Source: a bacterium
GTDB taxonomy: Bacteria > Planctomycetota > Planctomycetia > Planctomycetales > Planctomycetaceae
Assembly (NCBI GenBank): GCA_016125225.1
Contig: WGME01000026.1
Location: 1-64,000 of the forward strand
Length of the DNA stretch: 64,000 nt
Reading direction: 5' to 3'
Part shown: piece by piece, positions 16,226-26,273 of the stretch
Numbering within the stretch: the first letter of the stretch is position 1
How the letters are laid out: the number at the start of each line of letters is the position of its first letter
Notes under the pieces: generated by a model
Seen by the model: only the letters and a program-made list of their open reading frames with translations
Told to the model about the DNA's origin: nothing
Database searches by the model: none
Translations under genes and position numbers: made by a program

Positions 16226-18334
16226 ATGCCATTGAGCCCTCCGTCTCGCGCGACAAGTCTCCTTGCTGGCCTGGTCTGTTTGCTGGTCGCGTCGACGATC
16301 GGTGCTCAACAACTCGCGACGCCCGCTGGTGCCAACGACTCCACCACGGCGAAACTCGTCGCCGATATGGTGAGCAAGTACCACATCAGCCAAAAGCAGA
16401 TCGACGACCGCATCTCCCAGATGCTCGTCAAACGCCTGCTCAAGGAACTCGATCCCCAGAAGCAGTACTTTCTGGAATCCGACATCGCCGAGTTCGACAA
16501 ATACCGCGATCATCTTGACGACCTGATCAAGGCCGGCAATGTCGATTTCGCCCGCATGGTTTTCAACCGCTATCTGCAACGCCTGGATGAACGTGTCGCC
16601 GTCGCTCATCAATTCATCGATGCCCCGCACGATTTCACCAAGGATGAATACCTCGAAGTCGATGGCGACAAAATCCCCTGGGCCAAATCAACCGCCGAAC
16701 TCGATGAACGCTGGCGGAAACGCATCAAGTACGATCTGTTGTCGATGAAGCTCGACAAGTCAGAGACGAAAGCGGAACCCGGCAAGAACGAAAGCCCGGG
16801 CAGCGAAGCTGGTAAGTTGGAAGCACCTGAAAAGCGGTTGCACAAACGCTACGACACGCTGAAGCGAACAGCCCACGATACCGAAGATTACGAAATCCTC
16901 GAGATGTATCTGTCGGCGATGGCTCACTGCTTCGATCCCCATTCCAGCTACATGTCGCCTAACACGCTTGACGACTTCAATATTCAGATGCGGTTGAGCC
17001 TCGAAGGCATTGGTGCGGCTCTCCGCTCTGAAGACGGGATTACCACCGTGGCCTCGGTGGTTCCGGGCGGCGCTGCCGAAAAAGATGGTCGCCTGAAAGT
17101 CGGCGACAAGATCACCGCAGTCCGTCAGGAAGATGGCGAGTGGGTCGACATTGTCGAAATGAAGCTCACGAAAGTTGTGCGGTTGATTCGTGGACCGGGC
17201 GGCACCACCGTGAACCTGAAAGTCCTCAACAGTGCTGGGGATTCGAGCGAAATTTCACTGATCCGTCAGAAGATCGAATTGAAATCGTCGGAAGTCAAAG
17301 GCGAAATCATCGATGCGGCAAAATGGGTTCCTGGCCTGCAGGCCAAAATTGGCGTCGTGAATATTCCGTCGTTCTACCGCGACTTCGGCGGGGCACAGCA
17401 GGGACTCGATGATTTCAAGAGCACCGCTCGCGATGTCGCTGCCGTCCTCAACGACTTCCGCACCAAAGGCGGCGTCGATGTGGTGATTGTCGATTTGCGC
17501 ATGAATGGCGGCGGGGCTCTCAGCGAAGCCATCGAAGTCACCGGACTGTTCATCGACGAAGGCCCCGTGGTGCAGGTGAAGGAACAGAACGGCCGCGTGA
17601 AAAGCCATGACGATACCGAAGCCGGCCTGATGTACGATGGCCCGGTGGTGGTGCTCTGCAATCGCCTCTCCGCTTCGGCCTCTGAAATTTTCGCGGCGGC
17701 GATCAAAGACTATCACCGGGGCATCATCGTGGGTGATGCCACCACCCACGGCAAAGGGACCGTGCAGAACGTCATGCCGGTCAGCAATCAACTCTTCAGT
17801 ATGCTGGGTGGACGCCAGAACCGCGGTGCCCTGAAGCTGACCATCAATCAGTTCTACCGCGTGAATGGCGATAGCACCCAGAACCTGGGTGTCCCCTCCG
17901 ATGTCGTCCTGCCGTCACTGCTCGATCACATGGATCTCGGCGAATCGTTCCTCGATAACGCCTTGGCCTTTGATCGCGTGGAACCCGCTTCACATGTGAT
18001 TTACGACATGGTGACGCCGGGCATCATTTCCTCCCTGCGTGATGCCAGCCAGCGACGTGTCGCCGTTGATACCGAACTGCAGAAAGTGCAGACCGATATC
18101 AACAAGTACCTCGAACGCAAAAGCCGTAAGTCGGTCTCGCTGAACGAAGAACAACTTCGCAAGGAACGGGCCGCAGACAAAGCCGCCGAAAAGGTAGCGC
18201 AGGAAGAGGAAGAAAAAGAAACCAAGGGCACCGAAGGCCCCATCTTTCCCGACAACGAGTACAACAAGGAAGTGTTGCACATCGCGGTCGATTACCTGCA
18301 ACTGTTGCGGCAGGCCAAGACCGCCGCTCGCTGA
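16226..18334 (+). CDS. Tail-specific protease of the S41 family (Prc/Tsp-like)
   Basis: 702 residues with a signal peptide (LLAGLVCLLVASTIGA). The N-terminal helical domain of Tsp is present (RISQMLVKRLLKELDPQKQY). A PDZ domain lies at about 252-335, with the substrate-binding IGAALRSEDG. The catalytic region contains CNRLSASASEIFAAAIKDY, with Ser484 as the predicted nucleophile and Lys510 in HGKGTVQ as the general base; the Ser-Lys spacing is one residue longer than in E. coli Tsp. A charged, coiled-coil-like tail lies at about 635-680. Tsp enzymes cut exported or tagged proteins from their C-termini in the periplasm. Terminator at 18359. Confidence 0.93.
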   Translation: MPLSPPSRATSLLAGLVCLLVASTIGAQQLATPAGANDSTTAKLVADMVSKYHISQKQIDDRISQMLVKRLLKELDPQKQYFLESDIAEFDKYRDHLDDLIKAGNVDFARMVFNRYLQRLDERVAVAHQFIDAPHDFTKDEYLEVDGDKIPWAKSTAELDERWRKRIKYDLLSMKLDKSETKAEPGKNESPGSEAGKLEAPEKRLHKRYDTLKRTAHDTEDYEILEMYLSAMAHCFDPHSSYMSPNTLDDFNIQMRLSLEGIGAALRSEDGITTVASVVPGGAAEKDGRLKVGDKITAVRQEDGEWVDIVEMKLTKVVRLIRGPGGTTVNLKVLNSAGDSSEISLIRQKIELKSSEVKGEIIDAAKWVPGLQAKIGVVNIPSFYRDFGGAQQGLDDFKSTARDVAAVLNDFRTKGGVDVVIVDLRMNGGGALSEAIEVTGLFIDEGPVVQVKEQNGRVKSHDDTEAGLMYDGPVVVLCNRLSASASEIFAAAIKDYHRGIIVGDATTHGKGTVQNVMPVSNQLFSMLGGRQNRGALKLTINQFYRVNGDSTQNLGVPSDVVLPSLLDHMDLGESFLDNALAFDRVEPASHVIYDMVTPGIISSLRDASQRRVAVDTELQKVQTDINKYLERKSRKSVSLNEEQLRKERAADKAAEKVAQEEEEKETKGTEGPIFPDNEYNKEVLHIAVDYLQLLRQAKTAAR

Positions 18335-18358
18335 TTTCCGCTGTGAAATGAGAACGTC

Positions 18359-18396
18359 AAACACCCCGCATCAACCAGATGTGGGGTGTTTGTGTT
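18359..18396 (+). terminator. Rho-independent terminator after the S41 protease gene
   Basis: AAACACCCC at 18359-18367 and GGGGTGTTT at 18383-18391 pair perfectly; GCAT/ATGT extend the stem around the loop CAACCAG, and TGTTT follows. The A-tract before and T-tract after could make it work in both directions. Confidence 0.85.
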
Positions 18397-18474
18397 TCCG
18401 GACCTCCGTCATTACGCTGGAATCCGACAGTTCGGTCGGACAGCCATCAACGGCCCTTTCCGGAGAGACGCGCA

Positions 18475-19467
18475 ATGCTCTGGCGACTTGCTGATCTCGG
18501 CCTGCTTTGTCTCTGCTTATCATCTACGATCGGGGCCGCCGAACGCACATTCACGGTTCGTGATTCCTTGAAACCGGCACCCGCCGCTACCGATGACGTC
18601 CGCGACGCTTTGAATGGTCTCGTCTGGACACCCGGCGAATTCACAGCCACCCGCATCGAATCCGACGATCCTGCGGGCCACACCATTATCCGCTTTCCGT
18701 CCGCTGTGCAGACCGGCGACGCCATCAACGATCAGGTCGCGTTAGTGTGGTATCACGCCGCGGTCGATGACGGTGCCTCGCCCTTCCCGGCGATGGTGGT
18801 GGTGCATGAATCGGGGTCGGCCATGCCGGTCGGCAAGCTCTTCGCGCAAGCCTTTGCCGCACAGGGAGTGCACAGTTTCCTCATCCATCTCCCCTACTAC
18901 GGCCTCCGTCGCCGTGAAGGCGTCCGTCCCGATGATCAGCCGTTTCAGTTGCTCATGCGGCAAGCCATCGCCGATGTTCGCCGGGCGCGTGATGTCGTTG
19001 CCGCGCTCCCCGAAGTCGATTCCCGCCGGATTTCCTTGCAAGGGACCAGTCTGGGCGGTTTCGTATCTGCCGCGGTCACCGGAGTCGATCAGGGTTACGA
19101 TGCTACATACATCATGCTCGCCGGTGGGGACCTGATGAGCTTGCTTGAAAACGGCGTGAAAGAGGCTGCCCAACTGCGGCAACGACTCGAACGCGCGGGC
19201 TATACCGGCGAGAAGCTCCGACAGATGCTGCACACCATCGAACCGACTCGTATCGCTCAGCGTTGCAACCCCGAGACCACCTGGCTCTACACCGCCGAGC
19301 AGGACAAAGTCGTTCCGTTAGCCAACGCCCTCGCGTTCCAACGGGCCGCCGGTCTGTCTGACGATCACCACATCCGCCTCTGGGGCGATCACACATCGAC
19401 CATCGTCTATTTCCCGATCATCATCAAGCATGTCGTGGAACATCTTCCCGTCGGCCACAAGCCATGA
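18475..19467 (+). CDS. Secreted alpha/beta hydrolase
   Basis: 330 residues from the ATG at 18475 with GGAGAG upstream. A signal peptide (LADLGLLCLCLSSTIGAA) suggests export. The alpha/beta hydrolase fold is shown by MVVVHESGSAMPVG, the oxyanion strand, and by QGTSLGGFVSAAVTG, with nucleophile Ser192. ETTWLYTAEQDKVVPLANA carries the likely acid Asp, and LWGDHTST the likely catalytic His. The overall pattern is that of dienelactone hydrolase or acyl-peptidase-like enzymes; the substrate is unknown. It begins 79 bases after the terminator, so it is probably transcribed separately from the protease. Confidence 0.8.
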   Translation: MLWRLADLGLLCLCLSSTIGAAERTFTVRDSLKPAPAATDDVRDALNGLVWTPGEFTATRIESDDPAGHTIIRFPSAVQTGDAINDQVALVWYHAAVDDGASPFPAMVVVHESGSAMPVGKLFAQAFAAQGVHSFLIHLPYYGLRRREGVRPDDQPFQLLMRQAIADVRRARDVVAALPEVDSRRISLQGTSLGGFVSAAVTGVDQGYDATYIMLAGGDLMSLLENGVKEAAQLRQRLERAGYTGEKLRQMLHTIEPTRIAQRCNPETTWLYTAEQDKVVPLANALAFQRAAGLSDDHHIRLWGDHTSTIVYFPIIIKHVVEHLPVGHKP

Positions 19468-19520
19468 CCCGCTAGTGTCTTTGCTGGTGGACCGGGGTCA
19501 GATAGTTCTGGGACCAGAGT

Positions 19521-20024
19521 TCAGCAGAGTGGATCGCATCTTATGTCTCTCGGCAGATAATTGTCGCCCACCATCAACGTACTGCATCGAATTACGGTTG
19601 AATAGATGCTGCAGTTCGCGCTGCGTTGCAAAAACGGCTCCAAGCCCGTCCACACAAAAACGACAGAACACAAGCCCGTACCGAAATGTTCAGGATGGCT
19701 CAACTCGTCGAGGTGGATGTGATAACCCGCATGTTCTACGGTCACCATATTCCTGGCGTTGCGAGCCAGTTGCTGCATGCCTGAGCGATCACCTCGAACA
19801 ATCATGCAGCCGGTACAATCCACGACGATTTCCAGCAGTGACCCAGCGACGATCCGTGTCTTCAGAATGACCATCGATCGATCAAACGGGCCGGGATCTC
19901 CCGTTGAGTCGAGAAGTATCTCACAGGGAGCCTGCTCGAACGCTGCAGCTAACACTTGCCAGCCTAGTGCATCAGCCTCAACGAGGCATTCCTGAGTCGC
20001 TGCGGAATACAGTATGCGTCGCAT
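19521..20024 (-). CDS. Orphan protein, Imm32-like in part
   Basis: 167 residues. I do not recognise it firmly. Residues about 78-125 (SGMQQLARNARNMVTVEHAG followed by YHIHLDELSHPEHFG) follow the pattern of Imm32-type immunity proteins: a helix with L-A, then G-x-H-x-HLD and a P-x-H. The last 35 residues look compositionally different and may result from a frameshift or a borrowed end. It follows the next gene upstream by 15 bases, so the two form an operon. The DNA here looks less GC-rich than the flanks, suggesting transfer. No toxin gene is next to it. Confidence 0.5.
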   Translation of the reverse strand: MRRILYSAATQECLVEADALGWQVLAAAFEQAPCEILLDSTGDPGPFDRSMVILKTRIVAGSLLEIVVDCTGCMIVRGDRSGMQQLARNARNMVTVEHAGYHIHLDELSHPEHFGTGLCSVVFVWTGLEPFLQRSANCSIYSTVIRCSTLMVGDNYLPRDIRCDPLC

Positions 20025-20039
20025 TGGCCGAGAGCTTGT

Positions 20040-20453
20040 TCAAAACTGAGGCGCTTCCTCAACATACTCACAAAAGTATCTTGCAGCTTGGGCCGGCTTA
20101 AATTCATACCAGCCGCGCAACGCGGGGTCTGGGCGTGAGAAGTCGAAGAATAACGCACCATGCTCAATTTCAACATGAATCTGCACATGCAGAGGAAAGG
20201 GCGGAGTGAAATCGTAAATCTGGAGTTCGTTCCGAATCCTGTCCCACTGCTTACGACCCTTCATGGGAAGATGGCACTCGATCTCCGAGCAGCAATAGGC
20301 GACCCCTTCGCAGAACACCAGCGACAATGTGATTATGCCGTTCTCATAGAAGGCTTCAACACGATAGTCGGGCGAGTGTCTTTGCGTGGGTATACCCAAC
20401 ACCGGACCGCGATTGGTAGATAAGATGCGACGAAAGACCGGGGAGATATTCAT
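20040..20453 (-). CDS. Orphan hypothetical protein, first gene of a two-gene unit
   Basis: 137 residues with an ATG at 20453. The sequence alternates short strands (YRVEAFYENGIITLSLVF, HVQIHVEIEHGALFFDFSRP), suggesting a small beta-rich cytoplasmic protein; no signal or membrane segment. No known family is recognised. It is 15 bases upstream of an Imm32-like gene and shares its lower-GC look, so a role as an immunity protein is possible but unproven. Confidence 0.5.
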   Translation of the reverse strand: MNISPVFRRILSTNRGPVLGIPTQRHSPDYRVEAFYENGIITLSLVFCEGVAYCCSEIECHLPMKGRKQWDRIRNELQIYDFTPPFPLHVQIHVEIEHGALFFDFSRPDPALRGWYEFKPAQAARYFCEYVEEAPQF

Positions 20454-20579
20454 TTCGATCTGGAGGCTTCAATCACCGTCCCAACAAAACACCACGTGCG
20501 TCCGGCTCATTCCGATTCATATAGATAATAGTGACCATCTGAGAACTGTGTGTCGAGGTAATGGTCTATATGGACTCGA

Positions 20580-20600
20580 CCACCGGTCATTGACCGGTGG
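20580..20600. repeat. Perfect 10-bp inverted repeat
   Basis: CCACCGGTCA and TGACCGGTGG flank a single T. No T-run follows on either strand. It sits 36 bases downstream of the DUF1501 gene end and upstream of the orphan pair. It resembles the REP-type palindromes moved by Y1 transposases, or an operator; only one copy was noticed. Confidence 0.5.
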
Positions 20601-20636
20601 CTAAGACGATCTCGACGATGATGATGCAATTGTCAT

Positions 20637-21989
<1,353 letters not shown>

Positions 21990-22158
21990 GGGAACACCGT
22001 AGACATGGCTGGCTGACAAACATCAAATGTGGACGTTTCGCCATCATACGCAAGCTGCTCGAATTCCAGCCAGCGCAAAACTGTCCGAGGGGCGATTGCC
22101 GCAGCATCGCTGTCAAACTTGTCAGGTCGGACGACATGACTTTGTGAGCAACAACATC

Positions 22159-22779
22159 TCAGCCAGCCTGGTCCTGCGAGGCAGCGGGGGCGACTGTAAG
22201 TTCCGAGGAATCGCCGCGGTTCCGGTACAGGCTGGGGTCAACCGCCGAGACCATCCCCTGCAACTGCACGCGATCCCCCAGAAACTGGTTGATACGGGCG
22301 GTCATCGTCCACGGGTCGGCCAGGACTTCGGCATAAGGAACGTAAAGCACCGAGACGTTGTCTTGCCGTTCCAGCCAGCGACGGACGCGCTGCAGATGGA
22401 GTTCAAACGATCGCCGAAGTTGATCAGCAGGAACAGTGGGAGTGATGCCCCGCCGGGCGAGCATCTTCGCCTGCGATTCAAGGACCTCCGTCAGGTCGCG
22501 TTCCATGAAGAGCACGCGATAGGTTTCGTCGGAGGGGAGATGCTCCAAATGTTGCGAAACCATCTTGATGGCACGGCCACGAGCCTGGGCAATCCACGAT
22601 GTCTCCTGATGCATCCGCTTGACGGGATCGAATTCGTAGTAACCGCGCGGGTTATCAATATCGGCGGTCCGCTGTTCATCGGCAAGAACGGGAATGCCCC
22701 CCTGGACCAGCATCTGCATCATCAGCGAGGTGCCAGAGCGCGGCAGGCCAGAGACCACAATGATATCGTTTTCCCACAT
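22159..22779 (-). CDS. Sulfotransferase-family protein
   Basis: 206 residues. The 5'-phosphosulfate loop is VSGLPRSGTSLM at about 9-20, and the 3'-phosphate-binding region is around VLFMERDLTEVLESQAKMLA. FELHLQRVRRWLERQDNVSV and YAEVLADPWTMTARINQFLG match the C-terminal part of Sulfotransfer_1/3 proteins. These move sulfate from PAPS to a hydroxyl or amine. The start codon is followed at once by the P-loop, so no signal peptide: it acts in the cytoplasm. A 20-nt repeat lies 30 bases upstream. Confidence 0.82.
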   Translation of the reverse strand: MWENDIIVVSGLPRSGTSLMMQMLVQGGIPVLADEQRTADIDNPRGYYEFDPVKRMHQETSWIAQARGRAIKMVSQHLEHLPSDETYRVLFMERDLTEVLESQAKMLARRGITPTVPADQLRRSFELHLQRVRRWLERQDNVSVLYVPYAEVLADPWTMTARINQFLGDRVQLQGMVSAVDPSLYRNRGDSSELTVAPAASQDQAG

Positions 22780-22809
22780 GACAGAGCTCTTATTCTAAGG
22801 CGAGAGTCT

Positions 22810-22829
22810 AGTGTCGAGAGTCCAGAGCC
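22810..22829. repeat. 20-nt intergenic repeat, copy 1
   Basis: AGTGTCGAGAGTCCAGAGCC occurs here and again exactly at 28458-28477. Flanking bases also agree loosely for about 20 more positions. Each copy lies 30-40 bases upstream of a minus-strand gene start. Confidence 0.7.
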
Positions 22830-22981
22830 AGAGGGCAGTAAGCTCGAAATTCAAAGCCAAGTACGGAGTGATCAGTGCCAAGTGGAAAACCCAGCAACAG
22901 AAATGCATCCAGGCAGGCACCACCACTTAGCACTCAGCTCTCAACCCGATCCAACCTTCTTCCCCTCACATCATCGCACCC

Positions 22982-23824
22982 CTAAAACTTCACTCCCAGC
23001 ACCGGTACAAACAGGACCGCAGACAGGCTGGAGACCCAGAGCCAGTGAAATAACCACGCGGGTAGGCCGTAGCGGCTGGCGGATCGTTCTGGATAGGCCA
23101 ACTCGATCGATTTCACCGCGCTGGTGACCATCGGTGGAGGCAACACGGGATGTTCGAGGATCGCGAGCGGAGAGCGTGACGGCCGCTGCGATACCAGTCT
23201 CGCGAGTTGATTACCGACCACCAGTTCGTGTTCAAAGACTTGGTCACCCGCTGAGATGCGGAGAGGATGATGACCGGGTTGCTCGGCTCGCAGATCCCAG
23301 CATACATAACCAGCCGGAATTGCGACCACAGGCCCGGTCGTGACTGCTACACCGTCTTCACTGTGCAGAGATACCGGCGTCCCAGCCGAGTTCGCATCGT
23401 TGAGGAAGACGGTCAAGACGATCGACTCACCCACAAGCAGCGGTCGCCATTGGTACCAAGCCGCCAACTGCGACAATAGCAGCAGCATTGGTACCGTCAT
23501 CACCGCGATTGGCAAAAGAGAGAGCCACAAAAGTCGCAGCCCTTGCCCCAGCATCGCCGTCTGTTCACGCAGGCAGACAAGCATGTTGTCGCGAAAGAGC
23601 GAGACAGCGAACAGGTTGGCCTGCAGATGCCGTCGCGTCTGGCGGATCGATTCGGGACGTGTGGTGTAACGGAAGCACAGCAGCATGCAGAATCCGCTGA
23701 TCATGGCAATCACCGTGCTCGACAACCACTCGGGAAGCCACGCGATGGGAGCAAGCAAGACCGCTCCCGCCGCGTTACCGAGGGAGTTCAAGCCGATCAG
23801 CAGATCTGTCAGCCCGGCGTTCAT
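22982..23824 (-). CDS. Oxa1/EMC3 (DUF106)-like membrane protein with outer beta domain
   Basis: 280 residues. Transmembrane segments lie at about 15-30, 37-52 (STVIAMISGFCMLLCF), 98-120 (LLWLSLLPIAVMTVPMLLLL) and 256-278. Between the second and third lies a basic amphipathic stretch (RYTTRPESIRQTRRHLQANL). A first helix, cytoplasmic coil, then membrane hairpin resembles the Oxa1 superfamily, in particular DUF106/EMC3. Residues about 130-220 are beta-rich and lie outside the membrane. It overlaps the RHH gene by 4 bases, so the two are translationally coupled. The insertase-like role is inferred from layout only. Confidence 0.5.
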   Translation of the reverse strand: MNAGLTDLLIGLNSLGNAAGAVLLAPIAWLPEWLSSTVIAMISGFCMLLCFRYTTRPESIRQTRRHLQANLFAVSLFRDNMLVCLREQTAMLGQGLRLLWLSLLPIAVMTVPMLLLLSQLAAWYQWRPLLVGESIVLTVFLNDANSAGTPVSLHSEDGVAVTTGPVVAIPAGYVCWDLRAEQPGHHPLRISAGDQVFEHELVVGNQLARLVSQRPSRSPLAILEHPVLPPPMVTSAVKSIELAYPERSASRYGLPAWLFHWLWVSSLSAVLFVPVLGVKF

Positions 23825-24009
23825 TCGAGATAGCCCAGTCCACGGAGTTGATCGGCCACCTGATCGTCGGCGTCGTCAAGCCCCTGCCGCGAAATTTCCT
23901 GTTCGATGCAGTGGGCCACGAATTCATCAAGACTGCTGTAGCCGAGTGCATCGACGGCCCGTTGAGCCCGTTCCCGCAGTTCGTCTGAGATCGTAATTTT
24001 GCTAGCCAT
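23821..24009 (-). CDS. Small ribbon-helix-helix-like protein
   Basis: 62 residues from the ATG at 24009 with AAGGAAT upstream. MASKITISDELRERAQRAVD is a strand plus first helix, and YSSLDEFVAHCIEQEISRQG is the second helix, the layout of RHH DNA-binding proteins. The acidic tail ends in LRGLGYLE. It overlaps the start of the membrane-protein gene by 4 bases. RHH proteins usually dimerise on DNA as repressors, but this one could instead be a small adaptor for its membrane partner. Confidence 0.65.
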   Translation of the reverse strand: MASKITISDELRERAQRAVDALGYSSLDEFVAHCIEQEISRQGLDDADDQVADQLRGLGYLE

Positions 24010-24072
24010 GAGATTCCTTAGCTGCTGAGTGCTGACCCATTCTTTGAAGATGATGAACACGAGGCTATGGAA

Positions 24073-24105
24073 GCCCAGGGATAGCAATCCCTGGGCGTCT
24101 TTTTC
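24073..24105. repeat. Palindromic repeat copy 2
   Basis: GCCCAGGGAT at 24073-24082 pairs with ATCCCTGGGC at 24087-24096 around AGCA. A T-run (GTCTTTTTC) follows on the plus strand only, although the genes on both sides are transcribed from the minus strand. Confidence 0.75.
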
Positions 24106-24217
24106 ACTTGCTGTTGAATCTGTGCCGTTATCAGAAGCGACTTAAACTCCGCCACTCAGCACTTGTCACTTGATCAAACCCATTGTTCTCAATCGCATGC
24201 AGACTTCACAACAATCG

Positions 24218-26272
24218 TCATGTCTGAAACAGATTCCGGCCGGTCATGGTCGAGGGGGCTGTGATGCCAAACTGGGCCAGGATGGACGGAGCCAGGTCGA
24301 TCAATGTGGGAGCCGTCTGTTTCAAGGGCTGGTTGCAGCACAGTAACCCCGGCACTTCCGACGCATCGCAACAATGGTCGGCGGACCATGCTGAATCGTT
24401 ATCGAGCAACACGTCTTCGGTGAGATCGCCCAGACAAGTGGCCCAGGATGCCCGATACCCCCGCGCATAACCAATGACAAGATCGGGAGCCAGGGCTGTC
24501 GCCTGCCCCGAGTAGACCTCATCGGCCCGATAGACTTTGCGGATCACCGGTTGATCGTTGAAGTCACGCACCCCTTCGAGACCCTGAACCAGTTCCTGCA
24601 ATAGCGCCTGCTGTTCTTCGCACGGTTCCACGATGCCATCGCGTTCGCGGCCTTTGAGATTCAGATACAACCCATTGATGCCAAGTCCATAAGCGACCGT
24701 TTGCGACCAGTCGCAATTCTGCAGGATTGAGGTGCAATCGGTCGGTCCGAGATAACCGAGGTCGCGCAGCCACGAATTGAGATTGAACTGGCGACCGAAG
24801 TTCGAGAAGCCATGATCACTCATGACCACAATCGTGGCTTTGTCGCCATAGCGGTCGTTGAGATCGCCGATCACCTGATCGAGTTTCTGATACAGGCGTT
24901 GAATGTGCTCGTAAAAATGGACTGCTTCGGCCGGGGCCCGTAACGGGTGGGGATCATCGGAGTCCCACCAGAACATATGTGATTGCAGGTCGCTACTGGA
25001 GAAGTAGAAGAAGAGCAGGCCGTCTTCGTAATGGTTGACCGCATACTCGAACAATGCCAGGCGTTCTTCCAGCACCTGCTGTGTCTGGCGGACATAGTCG
25101 TCATCGGAAAAGACGCCGTTGGAACGGGCCTTGTGGTCTTCCTGGAAGCCGGTGGTAGCGAAGAGCCCGAGTTCCTGCGAAATGTCAGTCGCAAAGGTCT
25201 TCGGTTCAGAAATGGTGACGGCCGGGGCGGAAGGATCGATGTTAACCGGTGAGACATACAACCGGAAATTGGGTTGCACTTCCTGCACAAAGAAGCGGGC
25301 GAGGCCGGTGATGTGCTGGCTGGGGAGCGGACTCGGCGAACTGAGCGCGAACGGAAGTTGCACCCACGGACTCCAGTCGCCCGCTTTGAGCGGGATGCGT
25401 TTTGATCCCAGATCGATGACGACAGAGTTCGCCGCGCGATCACGATAAACCCGCACCTGGCAGGTAACCGGACGCGGTTCGCGCAACAGCGAATTCTCCG
25501 GTCCCATGATGTCGATCGTCGCGGCATCCTGCTCGAAGATCACACGAGTCCGGCGGCCGCCCCCTTCTTCCACGCCGGAGAACGGCACATCCTCGGCAAA
25601 GTACTGGTAGGTGCCATACGAGCCGAGCAGGTCAGGTGTGCCCATGCCGCTCAGGCAGCGATGATGTCCGTACTGTGAAGGAGACGGCGGATAGTTCGAC
25701 GGGAGATCGTAAAATGTGGTCGGAATGCCTTGGGCATCGAGAAAATCCCAGAACGGCACTCCCTGACGCTTCAACACGGTCTCGGCCGGATGATGATTGA
25801 ACGGCCAGAAATCGAGTTGCAACCGATGATCGCCCCAGTTCCAGCCCGCTTCCGCGGGTAATGTTTCCGCTGCTGAAAAGAACGGGGCACATTGCCGCTC
25901 TGGATGGCGATGAATGAAGTCGAACAAACCATGCGAACCCGGTCCGGCGCCGTTAATGAAACTCGCCCAGGCGACGGGGCTTTGTGGCGGAATCGATGTG
26001 CCGAGCGGGCTGAATGTTCCCTGCCGGCTCATCTTCGACAGATTCGGCAAGCGGCCCGCCTGCATCATCGTGGCTGTGAGCTTGGGGTCCATGCCATCGA
26101 TGCCGATGACGATCACTTTTTTACCGAGGCTGCGCGAAGCCCGTGCGCCGCGGCCGATCCAATAGGCCGAGCCACCGGCTCCGAGTGCGGCCAAACTACC
26201 GATGCCCGCCGTCTGCAGAAACTTCCGGCGTGTTGAGGTGCGGCTGTTCGTGGGTTTCGGTTCGGACGACAT
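24218..26272 (-). CDS. Tat-exported AP-superfamily phosphodiesterase/nucleotide pyrophosphatase
   Basis: 684 residues with a twin-arginine leader (STRRKFLQTAGIGSLAALGA). The type I phosphodiesterase pattern is VIGIDGMDPKL (metal Asp at about 58), QSPVAWASFI with the probable Ser nucleophile near 98, VVMSDHGFSNFGRQF (metal Asp-His at about 485) and SADHCCDASEVPG. The family cleaves phosphate or sulfate mono- and diesters with two metal ions. It starts 1 base after the stop of a paralogue, forming a tight pair. The substrate is unknown; export suggests work on an envelope or extracellular polymer. Confidence 0.88.
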   Translation of the reverse strand: MSSEPKPTNSRTSTRRKFLQTAGIGSLAALGAGGSAYWIGRGARASRSLGKKVIVIGIDGMDPKLTATMMQAGRLPNLSKMSRQGTFSPLGTSIPPQSPVAWASFINGAGPGSHGLFDFIHRHPERQCAPFFSAAETLPAEAGWNWGDHRLQLDFWPFNHHPAETVLKRQGVPFWDFLDAQGIPTTFYDLPSNYPPSPSQYGHHRCLSGMGTPDLLGSYGTYQYFAEDVPFSGVEEGGGRRTRVIFEQDAATIDIMGPENSLLREPRPVTCQVRVYRDRAANSVVIDLGSKRIPLKAGDWSPWVQLPFALSSPSPLPSQHITGLARFFVQEVQPNFRLYVSPVNIDPSAPAVTISEPKTFATDISQELGLFATTGFQEDHKARSNGVFSDDDYVRQTQQVLEERLALFEYAVNHYEDGLLFFYFSSSDLQSHMFWWDSDDPHPLRAPAEAVHFYEHIQRLYQKLDQVIGDLNDRYGDKATIVVMSDHGFSNFGRQFNLNSWLRDLGYLGPTDCTSILQNCDWSQTVAYGLGINGLYLNLKGRERDGIVEPCEEQQALLQELVQGLEGVRDFNDQPVIRKVYRADEVYSGQATALAPDLVIGYARGYRASWATCLGDLTEDVLLDNDSAWSADHCCDASEVPGLLCCNQPLKQTAPTLIDLAPSILAQFGITAPSTMTGRNLFQT

Positions 26273-26273
26273 G

